Shown piece by piece: positions 1-11,913 of a stretch of 64,000 nt of DNA. The notes under the pieces were generated by a model that did no database searches, was not told the origin of the DNA, and saw only the letters and a list, made by a program, of their open reading frames with translations. Location: positions 25,627,322-25,691,321 of the forward strand of contig NC_134516.1 in assembly GCF_027942865.1 (NCBI RefSeq), given 5' to 3'. Position 1 is the stretch's first letter. Each line of letters begins with the position of its first letter. Source of the DNA: Odontesthes bonariensis. Taxonomy: Eukaryota; Chordata; Actinopteri; Atheriniformes; Atherinopsidae. A program made the position numbers and the translations under genes.

Positions 1-19
1 TCATGGTATCTCTTTTGTT

Positions 20-507
20 AGTAACAGTTAGTAAGATGGCGCCAGTGTGTGAGGCGCTCTGTCAGCCGTTCCGACTTTTGTGTGTTTTTATACTGTTTGT
101 ACTATGTGTTGCACATCATGTTGACTGCCTGACGGTGTATAGTCGGCAAACGTTGCTTGAACTGAGAATTTCCGCCAAAGATTGGCGCAATTCAGATCGC
201 GATGGCCATCAAAATCTGCCTCCTTTCCATTCCATTAAAAAGCAGGCAACATAAAGTTAAACCAGAGCCCTGGTTGAATGAAACAACTCGCAATGCGAGA
301 CAGGTGTGTCGCAGAGCTGAGCGTAAGTGGAATAAGGATAAACTGGAAGTGTCTCTGCCAATATTGGGTGACTGTTGGCGTCGATATCAGTCCTCTGTGA
401 AAGAGGCCAAAAGAAAATATTTCTCTGATCTTATTGCTTCAAATTCCCACAAACCTCTTGTGTTTTTTAAAGTTTTAAATTCTGAGTTTTCTGAGTGTTT
501 TATTTGA
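20..507 (+). mobile_element. LINE ORF2 5' remnant (jockey/L2-like), internally deleted
   Basis: An ATG at 36 opens a peptide with the hydrophobic start and CLTVYSRQTLLELR segment that commonly precede the endonuclease of fish LINE ORF2. A second frame (202-507) has PWLNETTRNARQVCRRAERKW and SVKEAKRKYFSDLI, typical of the linker between endonuclease and reverse transcriptase in fish L2/jockey LINEs. The endonuclease domain itself is missing between them, so this is an internally deleted fragment and is not mobile. Equivalent copies start at 3253, 6480 and 9741. Family assignment is from remembered motifs; the exact clade is uncertain. Confidence 0.75.
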
Positions 508-559
508 CATTTTGTACTGGATGTTCGTTGATACTACTCCGCCACCGCTAAGAAAATAG

Positions 560-1330
560 TGCGAGCGTGAACGAGCTGCCAAATAAAACACGACAGAAGC
601 AACTTTTCGCAACGAAATTTGATTTGGATTACCAGTGCACACCAGTAACCACTCCGGTGAGTTGATTATTTTGAAGACGGACGTTTATGGCAAACAGTCA
701 AGACAGCCCCTCAGGCATCGCCAACATTACAGGCACGACTACAGGAGAAGACAAACTCAGAAATGGACATGAAGAAACCATTGAAGGACCGAAAGGATCC
801 TTCTGCTGAAGGACTGGCAGATACTTCTGACCAAAAGGATCCTTTTCTCTCTATCTCCTCAGCATTAAAGTTGGGAACCTGCGCACCCTGGTAGGTTTAA
901 AGGCATCAAAGTGGACAGAGTTTTTTGGCATGGGACCTTCCCCTGAAGGCTGTTGGCGGTCCCTGTACAAACCTCCTGTTGACAAACGGACAGGACACAT
1001 CCAGTGGAGGATCGTACATGGGGCCATAGCTACAAACAGGTATCTGGTGCACCTCGATCCTGGCACAGGGGATGGCTGTCCGTTCTGCCCTCGGTCAGAG
1101 ACACTCTACCACCTCTTTGTCCAATGTCCCAGACTGGAGGCGCTGTTCAGACAGCTGCAGAGGTGGTTTCAGGGGTTAAGTGAGGGTTTCTCCTCCAGCC
1201 TGTTCATCTTTGGGCCACATTATTGTGCAAGGAGGAAGGCTGTACTTCAGTTGATTAAAGGGATAATCCGGAGTAAAATGCACTTTAGATCCATTTACGG
1301 GATGTTGGGAGTACATATGTTGAGTTGACA
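560..1330 (+). mobile_element. Tx1/L1-like LINE remnant with zf-RVT C-terminus
   Basis: The frame at 930-1328 encodes WRSLYKPPVDKRTGHIQWR, then a Cys/His cluster (CPFCPRSETLYHLFVQCPRL) and FIFGPHYCARR. This is the C-terminal zinc-binding (zf-RVT) region of fish Tx1-type L1 ORF2. Upstream, around 690-810, a short reading frame beginning MANSQDSPSG may be an ORF1 start; most of the element between is missing. Copies are at about 3793-4563, 7020-7790 and 10281-11051. Confidence 0.75.
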
Positions 1331-1571
1331 TCAAAATCATGTCATTCGGATGTGTTCTGAGAATTTCGATTTGACCGTTTTTAGCCAAAAGTCGTTAGCC
1401 TGGAAGTGAGAGAGGCATATCATGTCACCGGTACAAAACGCTATTTTTATACCTCTTCTACAGCTCCAAACAACATAACACTTACGTGGTAGTGAGTAGA
1501 GGGTCCCTAAAGCCAAACCGAAGTGTCCCGAGGTCTTCATGTGGTCGGATATAGAGTCCAGAATGAATTTA

Positions 1572-1795
1572 ATCAAGCCAGTACCTTTCCGGAAATGTTG
1601 CTGCTGCAGCTGCTGCTGAAGACCGTGGTGAAGTTGGTTTGATGTTGGATATTGGACAGATATTCAAAATAAGGAAATAAGGTGTCTTTTTTTTCAAACC
1701 TGCTTTTAAACATGTATAGCACTTTGTGCTACATGTTAATGTATGAAAAGTGCTTTATAAATAAAGTTTGATTTGATTTTGATCAGAGGCCCTAC
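1572..1795 (+). mobile_element. LINE/SINE 3' tail (L2-type)
   Basis: The sequence ends in AAAGTGCTTTATAAATAAAG followed by TTTGATTT repeats, the 3' tail of many fish L2-type LINEs and their SINE partners. It repeats in copies 2 and 3 at about 4805-5028 and 8038-8248. No coding potential was seen. Confidence 0.6.
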
Positions 1796-2045
1796 GGGTG
1801 GGGCGAGAAGCCTGTCTGCGTCTGCGTCTTCTAGAATAGAAAAATACTTTATCCATCCCCCAATGGGGGAAATTTAAATGAGTCAAGTAGCTCAAAAAGA
1901 AATGATTATTATTTACAATGATTGTATATCAAAATATTATATATAATACTAGATTCTCCGAAATGTTGGGTATGCATCATGAGGTTACTACTCATATTCA
2001 AACTACCCAAGATGCAACGTAACGTGACGTCGCTGATCGGTCTCA
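1796..2045. other. Non-coding spacer with retroposon-tail-like stretch
   Basis: Around 1830-1880 there is AATACTTTATCCATCCCCCA followed by GGGGGAAATTT, which resembles another fish retroposon 3' end. I see no gene here. Confidence 0.4.
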
Positions 2046-2457
2046 CTTAGCATGTAGCAGTAGCATCAACAGATCCCTGATCAGGGTTTTGTGAGTCCGG
2101 GACTGCAGAGCTGTAGCTTCAGCTTCAGACATTCAGGCAGGTTTACTCTGCAAAGATTCCCTTTCTTTCCTTCAGCTGCTTTGATGTTTTAAATCATCAG
2201 GCTTTTTCTCTTAACGATTCCCTGTTATATTTTGGTGGGCTAGCAGCACACCCACTATGCGCTTGGTAATCACAAAGAGTGACGCCACACTTGTGCTGAC
2301 AGAGGAAGTGTGCTTATGGAAGATGAGCCAGATGCAGACAGATGTTTTCTACCTGTGGACACGTAATCAGAACCAGAATTTATTGCCAAGTAGGTTTGCA
2401 CTTACAAGGAATCTGACTTGGTGTCGTTGGTGCAGACGATATAGATATATATACAGA

Positions 2458-2518
<61 letters not shown>

Positions 2519-2619
2519 GATCTATATAAAAGGTTGGACCTCCCAAAACCTGCTCTCCAGTCATCGACCCACACAAACCCCTGATCAAGGATCTGTTGAT
2601 GCTACTGCTACATGCTAAG
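2046..2619. mobile_element. 574-bp inverted-repeat (MITE-like) element with TCA target duplication
   Basis: The left end (2046-2095) is an imperfect inverted copy of the right end (about 2570-2619) over about 50 bp, starting CTTAGCATGTAGCAGTAGCA. The trinucleotide TCA flanks both ends (2043-2045, 2620-2622), which suits a PIF/Harbinger-like 3-bp duplication. It contains a short frame at 2257-2529 that I consider non-coding, and the CTAT microsatellite. The same element sits at 5279-5860 and 8506-9107 in the next copies. Confidence 0.65.
2459..2518. repeat. CTAT microsatellite
   Basis: A near-perfect (CTAT)n run of about 60 bp. It is longer in copy 2 (about 5692-5759) and copy 3 (about 8919-9005), so it marks slippage after the unit was duplicated. 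Confidence 0.95.
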
Positions 2620-2734
2620 TCATGGACAGAAACTGCGACATTTTTCAGTAAAACTGACCAACATGAATAACGGATTCATTCTCTGGAAAATCAATAACGG
2701 AGTGAAATAATGTTTTCAGTTCCACAATTGTGTG

Positions 2735-2890
2735 ATGACAACAGCACAGAAATGTTATGACATCACAAAAGCAATATTCACAAGATGGAATGTCATAGAT
2801 GACATCACAGCGATGTCATCAGTGACATCAATGTGATGTTATCATAGATGACATCACTGTGATGTTATCATAGATGACATCACAAAATGA
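2735..2890. repeat. Palindromic ATGACATCA cluster
   Basis: ATGACATCAC and its complement GTGATGTCAT recur many times in about 150 bp, including two tandem copies of a roughly 34-bp block. The motif resembles a CRE/ATF-type half-palindrome. The block recurs in copies 2 and 3, and a similar cluster lies at 28055-28135. Confidence 0.7.
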
Positions 2891-2937
2891 TATCTCCAGA
2901 GTTTATAAATAGAACCCCCTCCTCAAGATGTATACTA

Positions 2938-3155
2938 GCTTGCCTGCTTGCTTGCCCGCTTGTTCGCCCGCTTAGTTGTAGCTTGCTCGCACGCTTGAGC
3001 TTGCCCGCTTGCTCGCCCGCTTGCTCGCCCGCTTGCTCGCCCGCATGGTCGCCCGCTTGAGCTCGCCCGCTTGGTTGCCCGCTTGCTCGCCCGCTTGTTC
3101 GCCTGCTTGAGCTCGCACGCTTTGCCGCTTGTTCGCCCGCTTGCTCGCTCGCTCG
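2938..3155. repeat. 12-bp GCTTGCTCGCCC minisatellite
   Basis: Degenerate tandem 12-mers related to GCTTGCTCGCCC. Because 12 is a multiple of three, several frames stay open (for example Glu-Gln-Ala-Gly repeats on the minus strand), which is not evidence of coding. Equivalents lie at about 6181-6385 and 9426-9645. Confidence 0.9.
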
Positions 3156-3235
3156 CTCACTACTTGTTAGTAATTTGTCCTAACAAGTAGACGTTACGTG
3201 ATCGAGATTCATGCTGCACAATCTTTCCAACAGTC

Positions 3236-5690
3236 ATGGTATCTCTTTTGTTAGTAACAGTTAGTAAGATGGCGCCAGTGTGTGAGGCGCTCTGTCAGCC
3301 GTTCCGACTTTTGTGTGTTTTTATACTGTTTGTACTATGTGTTGCACATCATGTTGACTGCCTGACGGTGTATAGTCGGCAAACGTTGCTTGAACTGAGA
3401 ATTTCCGCCAAAGATTGGCGCAATTCAGATCGCGATGGCCATCAAAATCTGCCTCCTTTCCATTCCATTAAAAAGCAGGCAACATAAAGTTAAACCAGAG
3501 CCCTGGTTGAATGAAACAACTCGCAATGCGAGACAGGTGTGTCGCAGAGCTGAGCGTAAGTGGAATAAGGATAAACTGGAAGTGTCTCTGCCAATATTGG
3601 GTGACTGTTGGCGTCGATATCAGTCCTCTGTGAAAGAGGCCAAAAGAAAATATTTCTCTGATCTTATTGCTTCAAATTCCCACAAACCTCTTGTGTTTTT
3701 TAAAGTTTTAAATTCTGAGTTTTCTGAGTGTTTTATTTGACATTTTGTACTGGATGTTCGTTGATACTACTCCGCCACCGCTAAGAAAATAGTGCGAGCG
3801 TGAACGAGCTGCCAAATAAAACACGACAGAAGCAACTTTTCGCAACGAAATTTGATTTGGATTACCAGTGCACACCAGTAACCACTCCGGTGAGTTGATT
3901 ATTTTGAAGACGGACGTTTATGGCAAACAGTCAAGACAGCCCCTCAGGCATCGCCAACATTACAGGCACGACTACAGGAGAAGACAAACTCAGAAATGGA
4001 CATGAAGAAACCATTGAAGGACCGAAAGGATCCTTCTGCTGAAGGACTGGCAGATACTTCTGACCAAAAGGATCCTTTTCTCTCTATCTCCTCAGCATTA
4101 AAGTTGGGAACCTGCGCACCCTGGTAGGTTTAAAGGCATCAAAGTGGACAGAGTTTTTTGGCATGGGACCTTCCCCTGAAGGCTGTTGGCGGTCCCTGTA
4201 CAAACCTCCTGTTGACAAACGGACAGGACACATCCAGTGGAGGATCGTACATGGGGCCATAGCTACAAACAGGTATCTGGTGCACCTCGATCCTGGCACA
4301 GGGGATGGCTGTCCGTTCTGCCCTCGGTCAGAGACACTCTACCACCTCTTTGTCCAATGTCCCAGACTGGAGGCGCTGTTCAGACAGCTGCAGAGGTGGT
4401 TTCAGGGGTTAAGTGAGGGTTTCTCCTCCAGCCTGTTCATCTTTGGGCCACATTATTGTGCAAGGAGGAAGGCTGTACTTCAGTTGATTAAAGGGATAAT
4501 CCGGAGTAAAATGCACTTTAGATCCATTTACGGGATGTTGGGAGTACATATGTTGAGTTGACATCAAAATCATGTCATTCGGATGTGTTCTGAGAATTTC
4601 GATTTGACCGTTTTTAGCCAAAAGTCGTTAGCCTGGAAGTGAGAGAGGCATATCATGTCACCGGTACAAAACGCTATTTTTATACCTCTTCTACAGCTCC
4701 AAACAACATAACACTTACGTGGTAGTGAGTAGAGGGTCCCTAAAGCCAAACCGAAGTGTCCCGAGGTCTTCATGTGGTCGGATATAGAGTCCAGAATGAA
4801 TTTAATCAAGCCAGTACCTTTCCGGAAATGTTGCTGCTGCAGCTGCTGCTGAAGACCGTGGTGAAGTTGGTTTGATGTTGGATATTGGACAGATATTCAA
4901 AATAAGGAAATAAGGTGTCTTTTTTTTCAAACCTGCTTTTAAACATGTATAGCACTTTGTGCTACATGTTAATGTATGAAAAGTGCTTTATAAATAAAGT
5001 TTGATTTGATTTTGATCAGAGGCCCTACGGGTGGGGCGAGAAGCCTGTCTGCGTCTGCGTCTTCTAGAATAGAAAAATACTTTATCCATCCCCCAATGGG
5101 GGAAATTTAAATGAGTCAAGTAGCTCAAAAAGAAATGATTATTATTTACAATGATTGTATATCAAAATATTATATATAATACTAGATTCTCCGAAATGTT
5201 GGGTATGCATCATGAGGTTACTACTCATATTCAAACTACCCAAGATGCAACGTAACGTGACGTCGCTGATCGGTCTCACTTAGCATGTAGCAGTAGCATC
5301 AACAGATCCCTGATCAGGGTTTTGTGAGTCCGGGACTGCAGAGCTGTAGCTTCAGCTTCAGACATTCAGGCAGGTTTACTCTGCAAAGATTCCCTTTCTT
5401 TCCTTCAGCTGCTTTGATGTTTTAAATCATCAGGCTTTTTCTCTTAACGATTCCCTGTTATATTTTGGTGGGCTAGCAGCACACCCACTATGCGCTTGGT
5501 AATCACAAAGAGTGACGCCACACTTGTGCTGACAGAGGAAGTGTGCTTATGGAAGATGAGCCAGATGCAGACAGATGTTTTCTACCTGTGGACACGTAAT
5601 CAGAACCAGAATTTATTGCCAAGTAGGTTTGCACTTACAAGGAATCTGACTTGGTGTCGTTGGTGCAGACGATATAGATATATATACAGA

Positions 5691-5759
<69 letters not shown>

Positions 5760-6462
5760 GATCTATATAAAAGGTTGGACCTCCCAAAACCTGCTCTCCA
5801 GTCATCGACCCACACAAACCCCTGATCAAGGATCTGTTGATGCTACTGCTACATGCTAAGTCATGGACAGAAACTGCGACATTTTTCAGTAAAACTGACC
5901 AACATGAATAACGGATTCATTCTCTGGAAAATCAATAACGGAGTGAAATAATGTTTTCAGTTCCACAATTGTGTGATGACAACAGCACAGAAATGTTATG
6001 ACATCACAAAAGCAATATTCACAAGATGGAATGTCATAGATGACATCACAGCGATGTCATCAGTGACATCAATGTGATGTTATCATAGATGACATCACTG
6101 TGATGTTATCATAGATGACATCACAAAATGATATCTCCAGAGTTTATAAATAGAACCCCCTCCTCAAGATGTATACTAGCTTGCCTGCTTGCTTGCCCGC
6201 TTGTTCGCCCGCTTAGTTGTAGCTTGCTCGCACGCTTGAGCTTGCCCGCTTGCTCGCCCGCTTGCTCGCCCGCTTGCTCGCCCGCTTGCTCGCCCGCATG
6301 GTCGCCCGCTTGCTCGCCCGCTTGTTCGCCTGCTTGAGCTCGCACGCTTTGCCGCTTGTTCGCCCGCTTGCTCGCTCGCTCGCTCACTACTTGTTAGTAA
6401 TTTGTCCTAACAAGTAGACGTTACGTGATCGAGATTCATGCTGCACAATCTTTCCAACAGTC
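3236..6462. repeat. Macrosatellite copy 2
   Basis: This copy appears identical to copy 1 in its LINE parts. It differs in a longer CTAT run (about 5692-5759) and a shorter 12-bp minisatellite (about 6181-6385). Confidence 0.9.
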
Positions 6463-8921
6463 ATGGTATCTCTTTTGTTAGTAACAGTTAGTAAGATGGC
6501 GCCAGTGTGTGAGGCGCTCTGTCAGCCGTTCCGACTTTTGTGTGTTTTTATACTGTTTGTACTATGTGTTGCACATCATGTTGACTGCCTGACGGTGTAT
6601 AGTCGGCAAACGTTGCTTGAACTGAGAATTTCCGCCAAAGATTGGCGCAATTCAGATCGCGATGGCCATCAAAATCTGCCTCCTTTCCATTCCATTAAAA
6701 AGCAGGCAACATAAAGTTAAACCAGAGCCCTGGTTGAATGAAACAACTCGCAATGCGAGACAGGTGTGTCGCAGAGCTGAGCGCAAGTGGAATAAGGATA
6801 AACTGGAAGTGTCTCTGCCAATATTGGGTGACTGTTGGCGTCGATATCAGTCCTCTGTGAAAGAGGCCAAAAGAAAATATTTCTCTGATCTTATTGCTTC
6901 AAATTCCCACAAACCTCTTGTGTTTTTTAAAGTTTTAAATTCTGAGTTTTCTGAGTGTTTTATTTGACATTTTGTACTGGATGTTCGTTGATACTACTCC
7001 GCCACCGCTAAGAAAATAGTGCGAGCGTGAACGAGCTGCCAAATAAAACACGACAGAAGCAACTTTTCGCAACGAAATTTGATTTGGATTACCAGTGCAC
7101 ACCAGTAACCACTCCGGTGAGTTGATTATTTTGAAAACGGACGTTTATGGCAAACAGTCAAGACAGCCCCTCAGGCATCGCCAACATTACAGGCACGACT
7201 ACAGGAGAAGACAAACTCAGAAATGGACATGAAGAAACCATTGAAGGACCGAAAGGATCCTTCTGCTGAAGGACTGGCAGATACTTCTGACCAAAAGGAT
7301 CCTTTTCTCTCTATCTCCTCAGCATTAAAGTTGGGAACCTGCGCACCCTGGTAGGTTTAAAGGCATCAAAGTGGACAGAGTTTTTTGGCATGGGACCTTC
7401 CCCTGAAGGCTGTTGGCGGTCCCTGTACATACCTCCTGTTGACAAACGGACAGGAGACATCCAGTGGAGGATCGTACATGGGGCCATAACTACAAACAGG
7501 TATCTGGTGCACCTCGATCCTGGCACAGGGGATGGCTGTCCGTTCTGCCCTCGGTCAGAGACAGTCTACCACCTCTTTGTCCAATGTCCCAGACTGGAGG
7601 CGCTGTTCAGACAGCTGCAGAGGTGGTTTCAGGGGTTAAGTGAGGGTTTCTCCTCCAGCCTGTTCATCTTTGGGCCACATTATTGTGCAAGGAGGAAGGC
7701 TGTACTTCAGTTGATTAAAGGGATAATCCGGAGTAAAATGCATTTTAGATCCATTTACGGGATGTTGGGAGTACATATGTTGAGTTGACATCAAAATCAT
7801 GTCATTCGGATGTGTTCTGAGAATTTCGATTTGACCGTTTTTAGCCAAAGGTCGTTAGCCTGGAAGTGAGAGAGGCATATCATGTCACCGCTACAAAACG
7901 CTATTTTTATACCTCTTCTACAGCTCCAAACAACATAACACTTACGTGGTAGTGAGTAGAGGGTCCCTAAAGCCAAACCGAAGTGTCCCGAGGTCTTCAT
8001 GTGGTCGGATATAGAGTCCAGAATGAATTTAATCAAGCCAGTACCTTTCCGGAAATGTTGCTGCTGCAGCTGCTGCTGAAGACCGTGGTGAAGTTGGTTT
8101 GATATTGGATATTGGACAGATATTCAAAATAAGGAAATAAGGTGTCTTTTTTTTCAAACCTGCTTTTAAACATGTATAGCACTTTGTGCTACATGTTAAT
8201 GTATGAAAAGTGCTTTATAAATAAAGTTTGATTTGATTTTGACCAGAGGCCCTACGGGTGGGGCGAGAAGCCTGTCTGCATCTGCGTCTTCTAGAATAGA
8301 AAAATACTTTATCCATCCCCCAATGGGGGAAATTTAAATGAGTCAAGTAGCTCAAAAAGAAATGATTATTATTTACAATGATTGTATATCAAAATATTAT
8401 ATATAATACTAGATTCTCCGAAATGTTGGGTATGCATCATGAGGTTACTACTCATATTCAAACTACCCAAGATGCAACGTAACGTGACGTCGCTGATCGG
8501 TCTCACTTAGTATGTAGCAGTAGCATCAACAGATCCCTGATCAGGGTTTTGTGAGTCCGGGACTGCAGAGCTGTAGCTTCAGCTTCAGACATTCAGGCAG
8601 GTTTACTCTGCAAAGATTCCCTTTCTTTCCTTCAGCTGCTTTGATGTTTTAAATCATCAGGCTTTTTCTCTTAACGATTCCCTGTTATATTTTGGTGGGA
8701 TAGCAGCACACCCACTATGCGCTTGGTCATCACAAAGAGTGACGCGACACTTGTGCTGACAGAGGAAGTGTGCTTATGGAAGATGAGCCAGATGCAGACA
8801 GATGTTTTCTACCTGTGGACACGTAATCAGAACCAGAATTTATTGCCAAGTAGGTTTGCACTTACAAGGAATCTGACTTGGTGTCGTTGGTGCAGACGAT
8901 ATAGATATATATACAGAATCC

Positions 8922-9006
<85 letters not shown>

Positions 9007-9723
9007 GATCTATATAAAAGGTTGGACCTCCCAAAACCTGCTCTCCAGTCATCGACCCACACAAACCCCTGATCAAGGATCTGTTGATGCTACTGCTACA
9101 TGCTAAGTCATGGACAGAAACTGCGACATTTTTCAGTAAAACTGACCAACATGAATAACGGATTCATTCTCTGGAAAATCAATAACGGAGTGAAATAATG
9201 TTTTCAGTTCCACAATTGTGTGATGACAACAGCACAGAAATGTTATGACATCACAAAAGCAATATTCACAAGATGGAATGTCATAGATGACATCACAGCG
9301 ATGTCATCAGTGACATCAATGTGATGTTATCATAGATGACATCACTGTGATGTTATCATAGATGACATCACAAAATGATATCTCCAGAGTTTATAAATAG
9401 AACCCCCTCCTCAAGATGTATACTAGCTTGCCTGCTTGCTTGCCCGCTTGTTCGCCCGCTTAGTTGTAGCTTGCTCGCACGCTTGAGCTTGCCCGCTTGC
9501 TCGCCCGCTTGCTCGCCTGCTTGCTCGCCCGCATGGTTGCCCGCTTGAGCTCGCCCGCTTGGTTGCCCGCTTGCTCGCCCGCTTGTTCGCCTGCTTGAGC
9601 TCGCACGCTTTGCCGCTTGTTCGCCCGCTTGCTCGCTCGCTCGCTCACTACTTGTTAGTAATTTGTCCTAACAAGTAGACGTTACGTGATCGAGATTCAT
9701 GCTGCACAATCTTTCCAACAGTC
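6463..9723. repeat. Macrosatellite copy 3
   Basis: This copy has a handful of substitutions relative to copies 1 and 2, for example in the zf-RVT peptide, and the longest CTAT run (about 8919-9005). Its minisatellite arrangement is like that of copy 1, not copy 2. Confidence 0.9.
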
Positions 9724-11144
9724 ATGGTATCTCTTTTGTTAGTAACAGTTAGTAAGATGGCGCCAGTGTGTGAGGCGCTCTGTCAGCCGTTCCGACTTTT
9801 GTGTGTTTTTATACTGTTTGTACTATGTGTTACACATCATGTTGACTGCCTGACGGTGTATAGTCACCAAACGTTGCTTGAACTGAGAATTTCCGCCAAA
9901 GATTGGCGCAATTCAGATCGCGATGGCCATCAAAATCTGCCTCCTTTCCATTCCATTAAAAAGCAGGTAGCATAAAGTTAAACCAGAGCCCTGGTTGAAT
10001 GAAACAACTCGCAATGCGAGACAGGTGTGTCGCAGAGCTGAGCGCAAGTGGAATAAGGATAAACTGGAAGTGTCTCTGCCAATATTGGGTGACTGTTGGC
10101 GTCGATATCAGTCCTCTGTGAAAGAGGCCAAAAGAAAATATTTCTCTGATCTTATTGCTTCAAATTCCCACAAACCTCTTGTGTTTTTTAAAGTTTTAAA
10201 TTCTGAGTTTTCTGAGTGTTTTATTTGACATTTTGTACTGGATGTTCGTTGATACTACTCCGCCACCGCTAAGAAAATAGTGCGAGCGTGAACGAGCTGC
10301 CAAATAAAACACGACAGAAGCAACTTTTCGCAACGAAATTTGATTTGGATTACCAGTGCACACCAGTAACCACTCCGGTGAGTTGATTATTTTGAAGACG
10401 GACGTTTATGGCAAACAGTCAAGACAGCCCCTCAGGCATCGCCAACATTACAGGCACGACTACAGGAGAAGACAAACTCAGAAATGGACATGAAGAAACC
10501 ATTGAAGGACCGAAAGGATCCTTCTGCTGAAGGACTGGCAGATACTTCTGACCAAAAGGATCCTTTTCTCTCTATCTCCTCAGCATTAAAGTTGGGAACC
10601 TGCGCACCCTGGTAGGTTTAAAGGCATCAAAGTGGACAGAGTTTTTTGGCATGGGACCTTCCCCTGAAGGCTGTTGGCGGTCCCTGTACAAACCTCCTGT
10701 TGACAAACGGACAGGACACATCCAGTGGAGGATCGTACATGGGGCCATAGCTACAAACAGGTATCTGGTGCACCTCGATCCTGGCACAGGGGATGGCTGT
10801 CCGTTCTGCCCTCGGTCAGAGACAGTCTACCACCTCTTTGTCCAATGTCCCAGACTGGAGGCGCTGTTCAGACAGCTGCAGAGGTGGTTTCAGGGGTTAA
10901 GTGAGGGTTTCTCCTCCAGCCTGTTCATCTTTGGGCCACATTATTGTGCAAGGAGGAAGGCTGTACTTCAGTTGATTAAAGGGATAATCCGGAGTAAAAT
11001 GCACTTTAGATCCATTTACGGGATGTTGGGAGTACATATGTTGAGTTGACATCAAAATCATGTCATTTGGATGTGTTCTGAGAATTTCGATTTGACCGTT
11101 TTTAGCCAAAAGTCGTTAGCCTGGAAGTGAGAGAGGCATATCAT
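9724..11144. repeat. Macrosatellite copy 4, partial
   Basis: This copy contains the LINE pieces and stops at a transposon insertion. About 56 bp of unit sequence resume at 11858 and end near 11914, where the 39-bp minisatellite begins. It shares the T-to-G change of the zf-RVT piece with copy 3. Confidence 0.85.
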
Positions 11145-11857
11145 AGCCGCTTTCGGACTGTAGGAACCTTTGGGAGTTCTAATAACCTTTTAATCCGCGG
11201 GGCCGTTTTCTCCCGTGTTCGGACATACAGGAACTCGGGGCTTTCTCCCTTAGTTCCTATAACTATTTAGCTCCTTCTCCGAGGTCGGGTCTTTTCATAG
11301 TTCTATAGAACTAATCTAAGGGAGGTGTTAGGTGGTTGGTAGCTACGCCCCATGTCATGCTATCACGGCTGAATTGTTTCCTCATAGACACAGACACAAC
11401 CAGCGGGTGTTTAATAAGTTAAACTTACACTGGTCTCATTTGTCTGCAGCGCTCTGCTCTCCTTTCTTCCTTCATGAAATAAAAAAGTATCTCCTGAGTC
11501 CTGACTCTCTCTGTGAGCTCTTCCAGCCTCGATATTAGACGCCTGATGTGATTGTCCATGATTAATATCACCATCATGCAGACCATAAACACGGTGGCCT
11601 CCCCGCTCTCCATATTAGCTTCTTGGTGGTGTTTTTTCTACTCTCCTTACTTTTACCGTTTTGTTTTGTGTTTGAATGTAGCGCTAACGGCTAACGGCTA
11701 ACACGTCACTGAAGCAGACGGCTGCGTGCGGCGCATCAGTCCCTATCAGGAATGCAGACTGAAACAGTTCCGCCGGGGAAGGATAGTTATCAGAACGAAA
11801 TTCGAGGAGGGTAGTTCTGATAACTACTTTCTTAGAACTGTCTGTCCGAAAGCGGCT
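11145..11857. mobile_element. 713-bp TIR transposon (AGCCGCTTTCGG family), non-autonomous
   Basis: The ends are inverted copies, starting AGCCGCTTTCGGAC and ending GTCCGAAAGCGGCT. The interrupted macrosatellite sequence is known from copies 1-3, so the insertion point is exact and shows a 3-bp duplication CAT (11142-11144 and 11858-11860). The interior has no recognisable transposase. A second copy in inverted orientation lies at 54776-55684. The 3-bp duplication suggests PIF/Harbinger-like mobilisation, but the family is inferred. Confidence 0.85.
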
Positions 11858-11913
11858 CATGTCACCTTTACAAAACGCTATTTTTATACCTCTTCTACAG
11901 CTCCAAATAACAT

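Larger units (their letters stand above)
3..3235. repeat. Macrosatellite copy 1
   Basis: This is the first full copy from its ATGGTATC landmark. The two bases before it presumably belong to a preceding copy outside the window. Its CTAT run is about 60 bp (2459-2518) and its 12-bp minisatellite covers about 2938-3155. Confidence 0.9.
1..11144. repeat. Tandem macrosatellite, ~3.23 kb unit, about 3.5 copies
   Basis: The same block recurs with landmark starts at 3, 3236, 6463 and 9724, giving periods of 3233, 3227 and 3261 bp. Copies 1 and 2 look identical over long stretches; copy 3 and copy 4 carry scattered substitutions. Length differences come mostly from the CTAT microsatellite and the 12-bp minisatellite inside each unit. 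In order, a unit holds a LINE 5' piece, a Tx1/L1-like piece, an L2-like 3' tail, an inverted-repeat element with its microsatellite, a palindromic ATGACATCA block and a 12-bp minisatellite. All insertions are shared, so they predate the amplification. Copy 4 is cut by a transposon at 11145 and then runs into the next satellite near 11914. Confidence 0.95.

Noticed and set aside
2257-2529. 90-codon frame ending in Ile-Tyr-Leu-Ser repeats
   Set aside because: It ends in the CTAT microsatellite and lies within a MITE-like element; no domain is seen.
2972-3160. Ala-Gly-Glu-Gln repeat protein on the minus strand (and in copies 2 and 3)
   Set aside because: Frame stays open through the 12-bp minisatellite; length and composition vary between otherwise identical copies.
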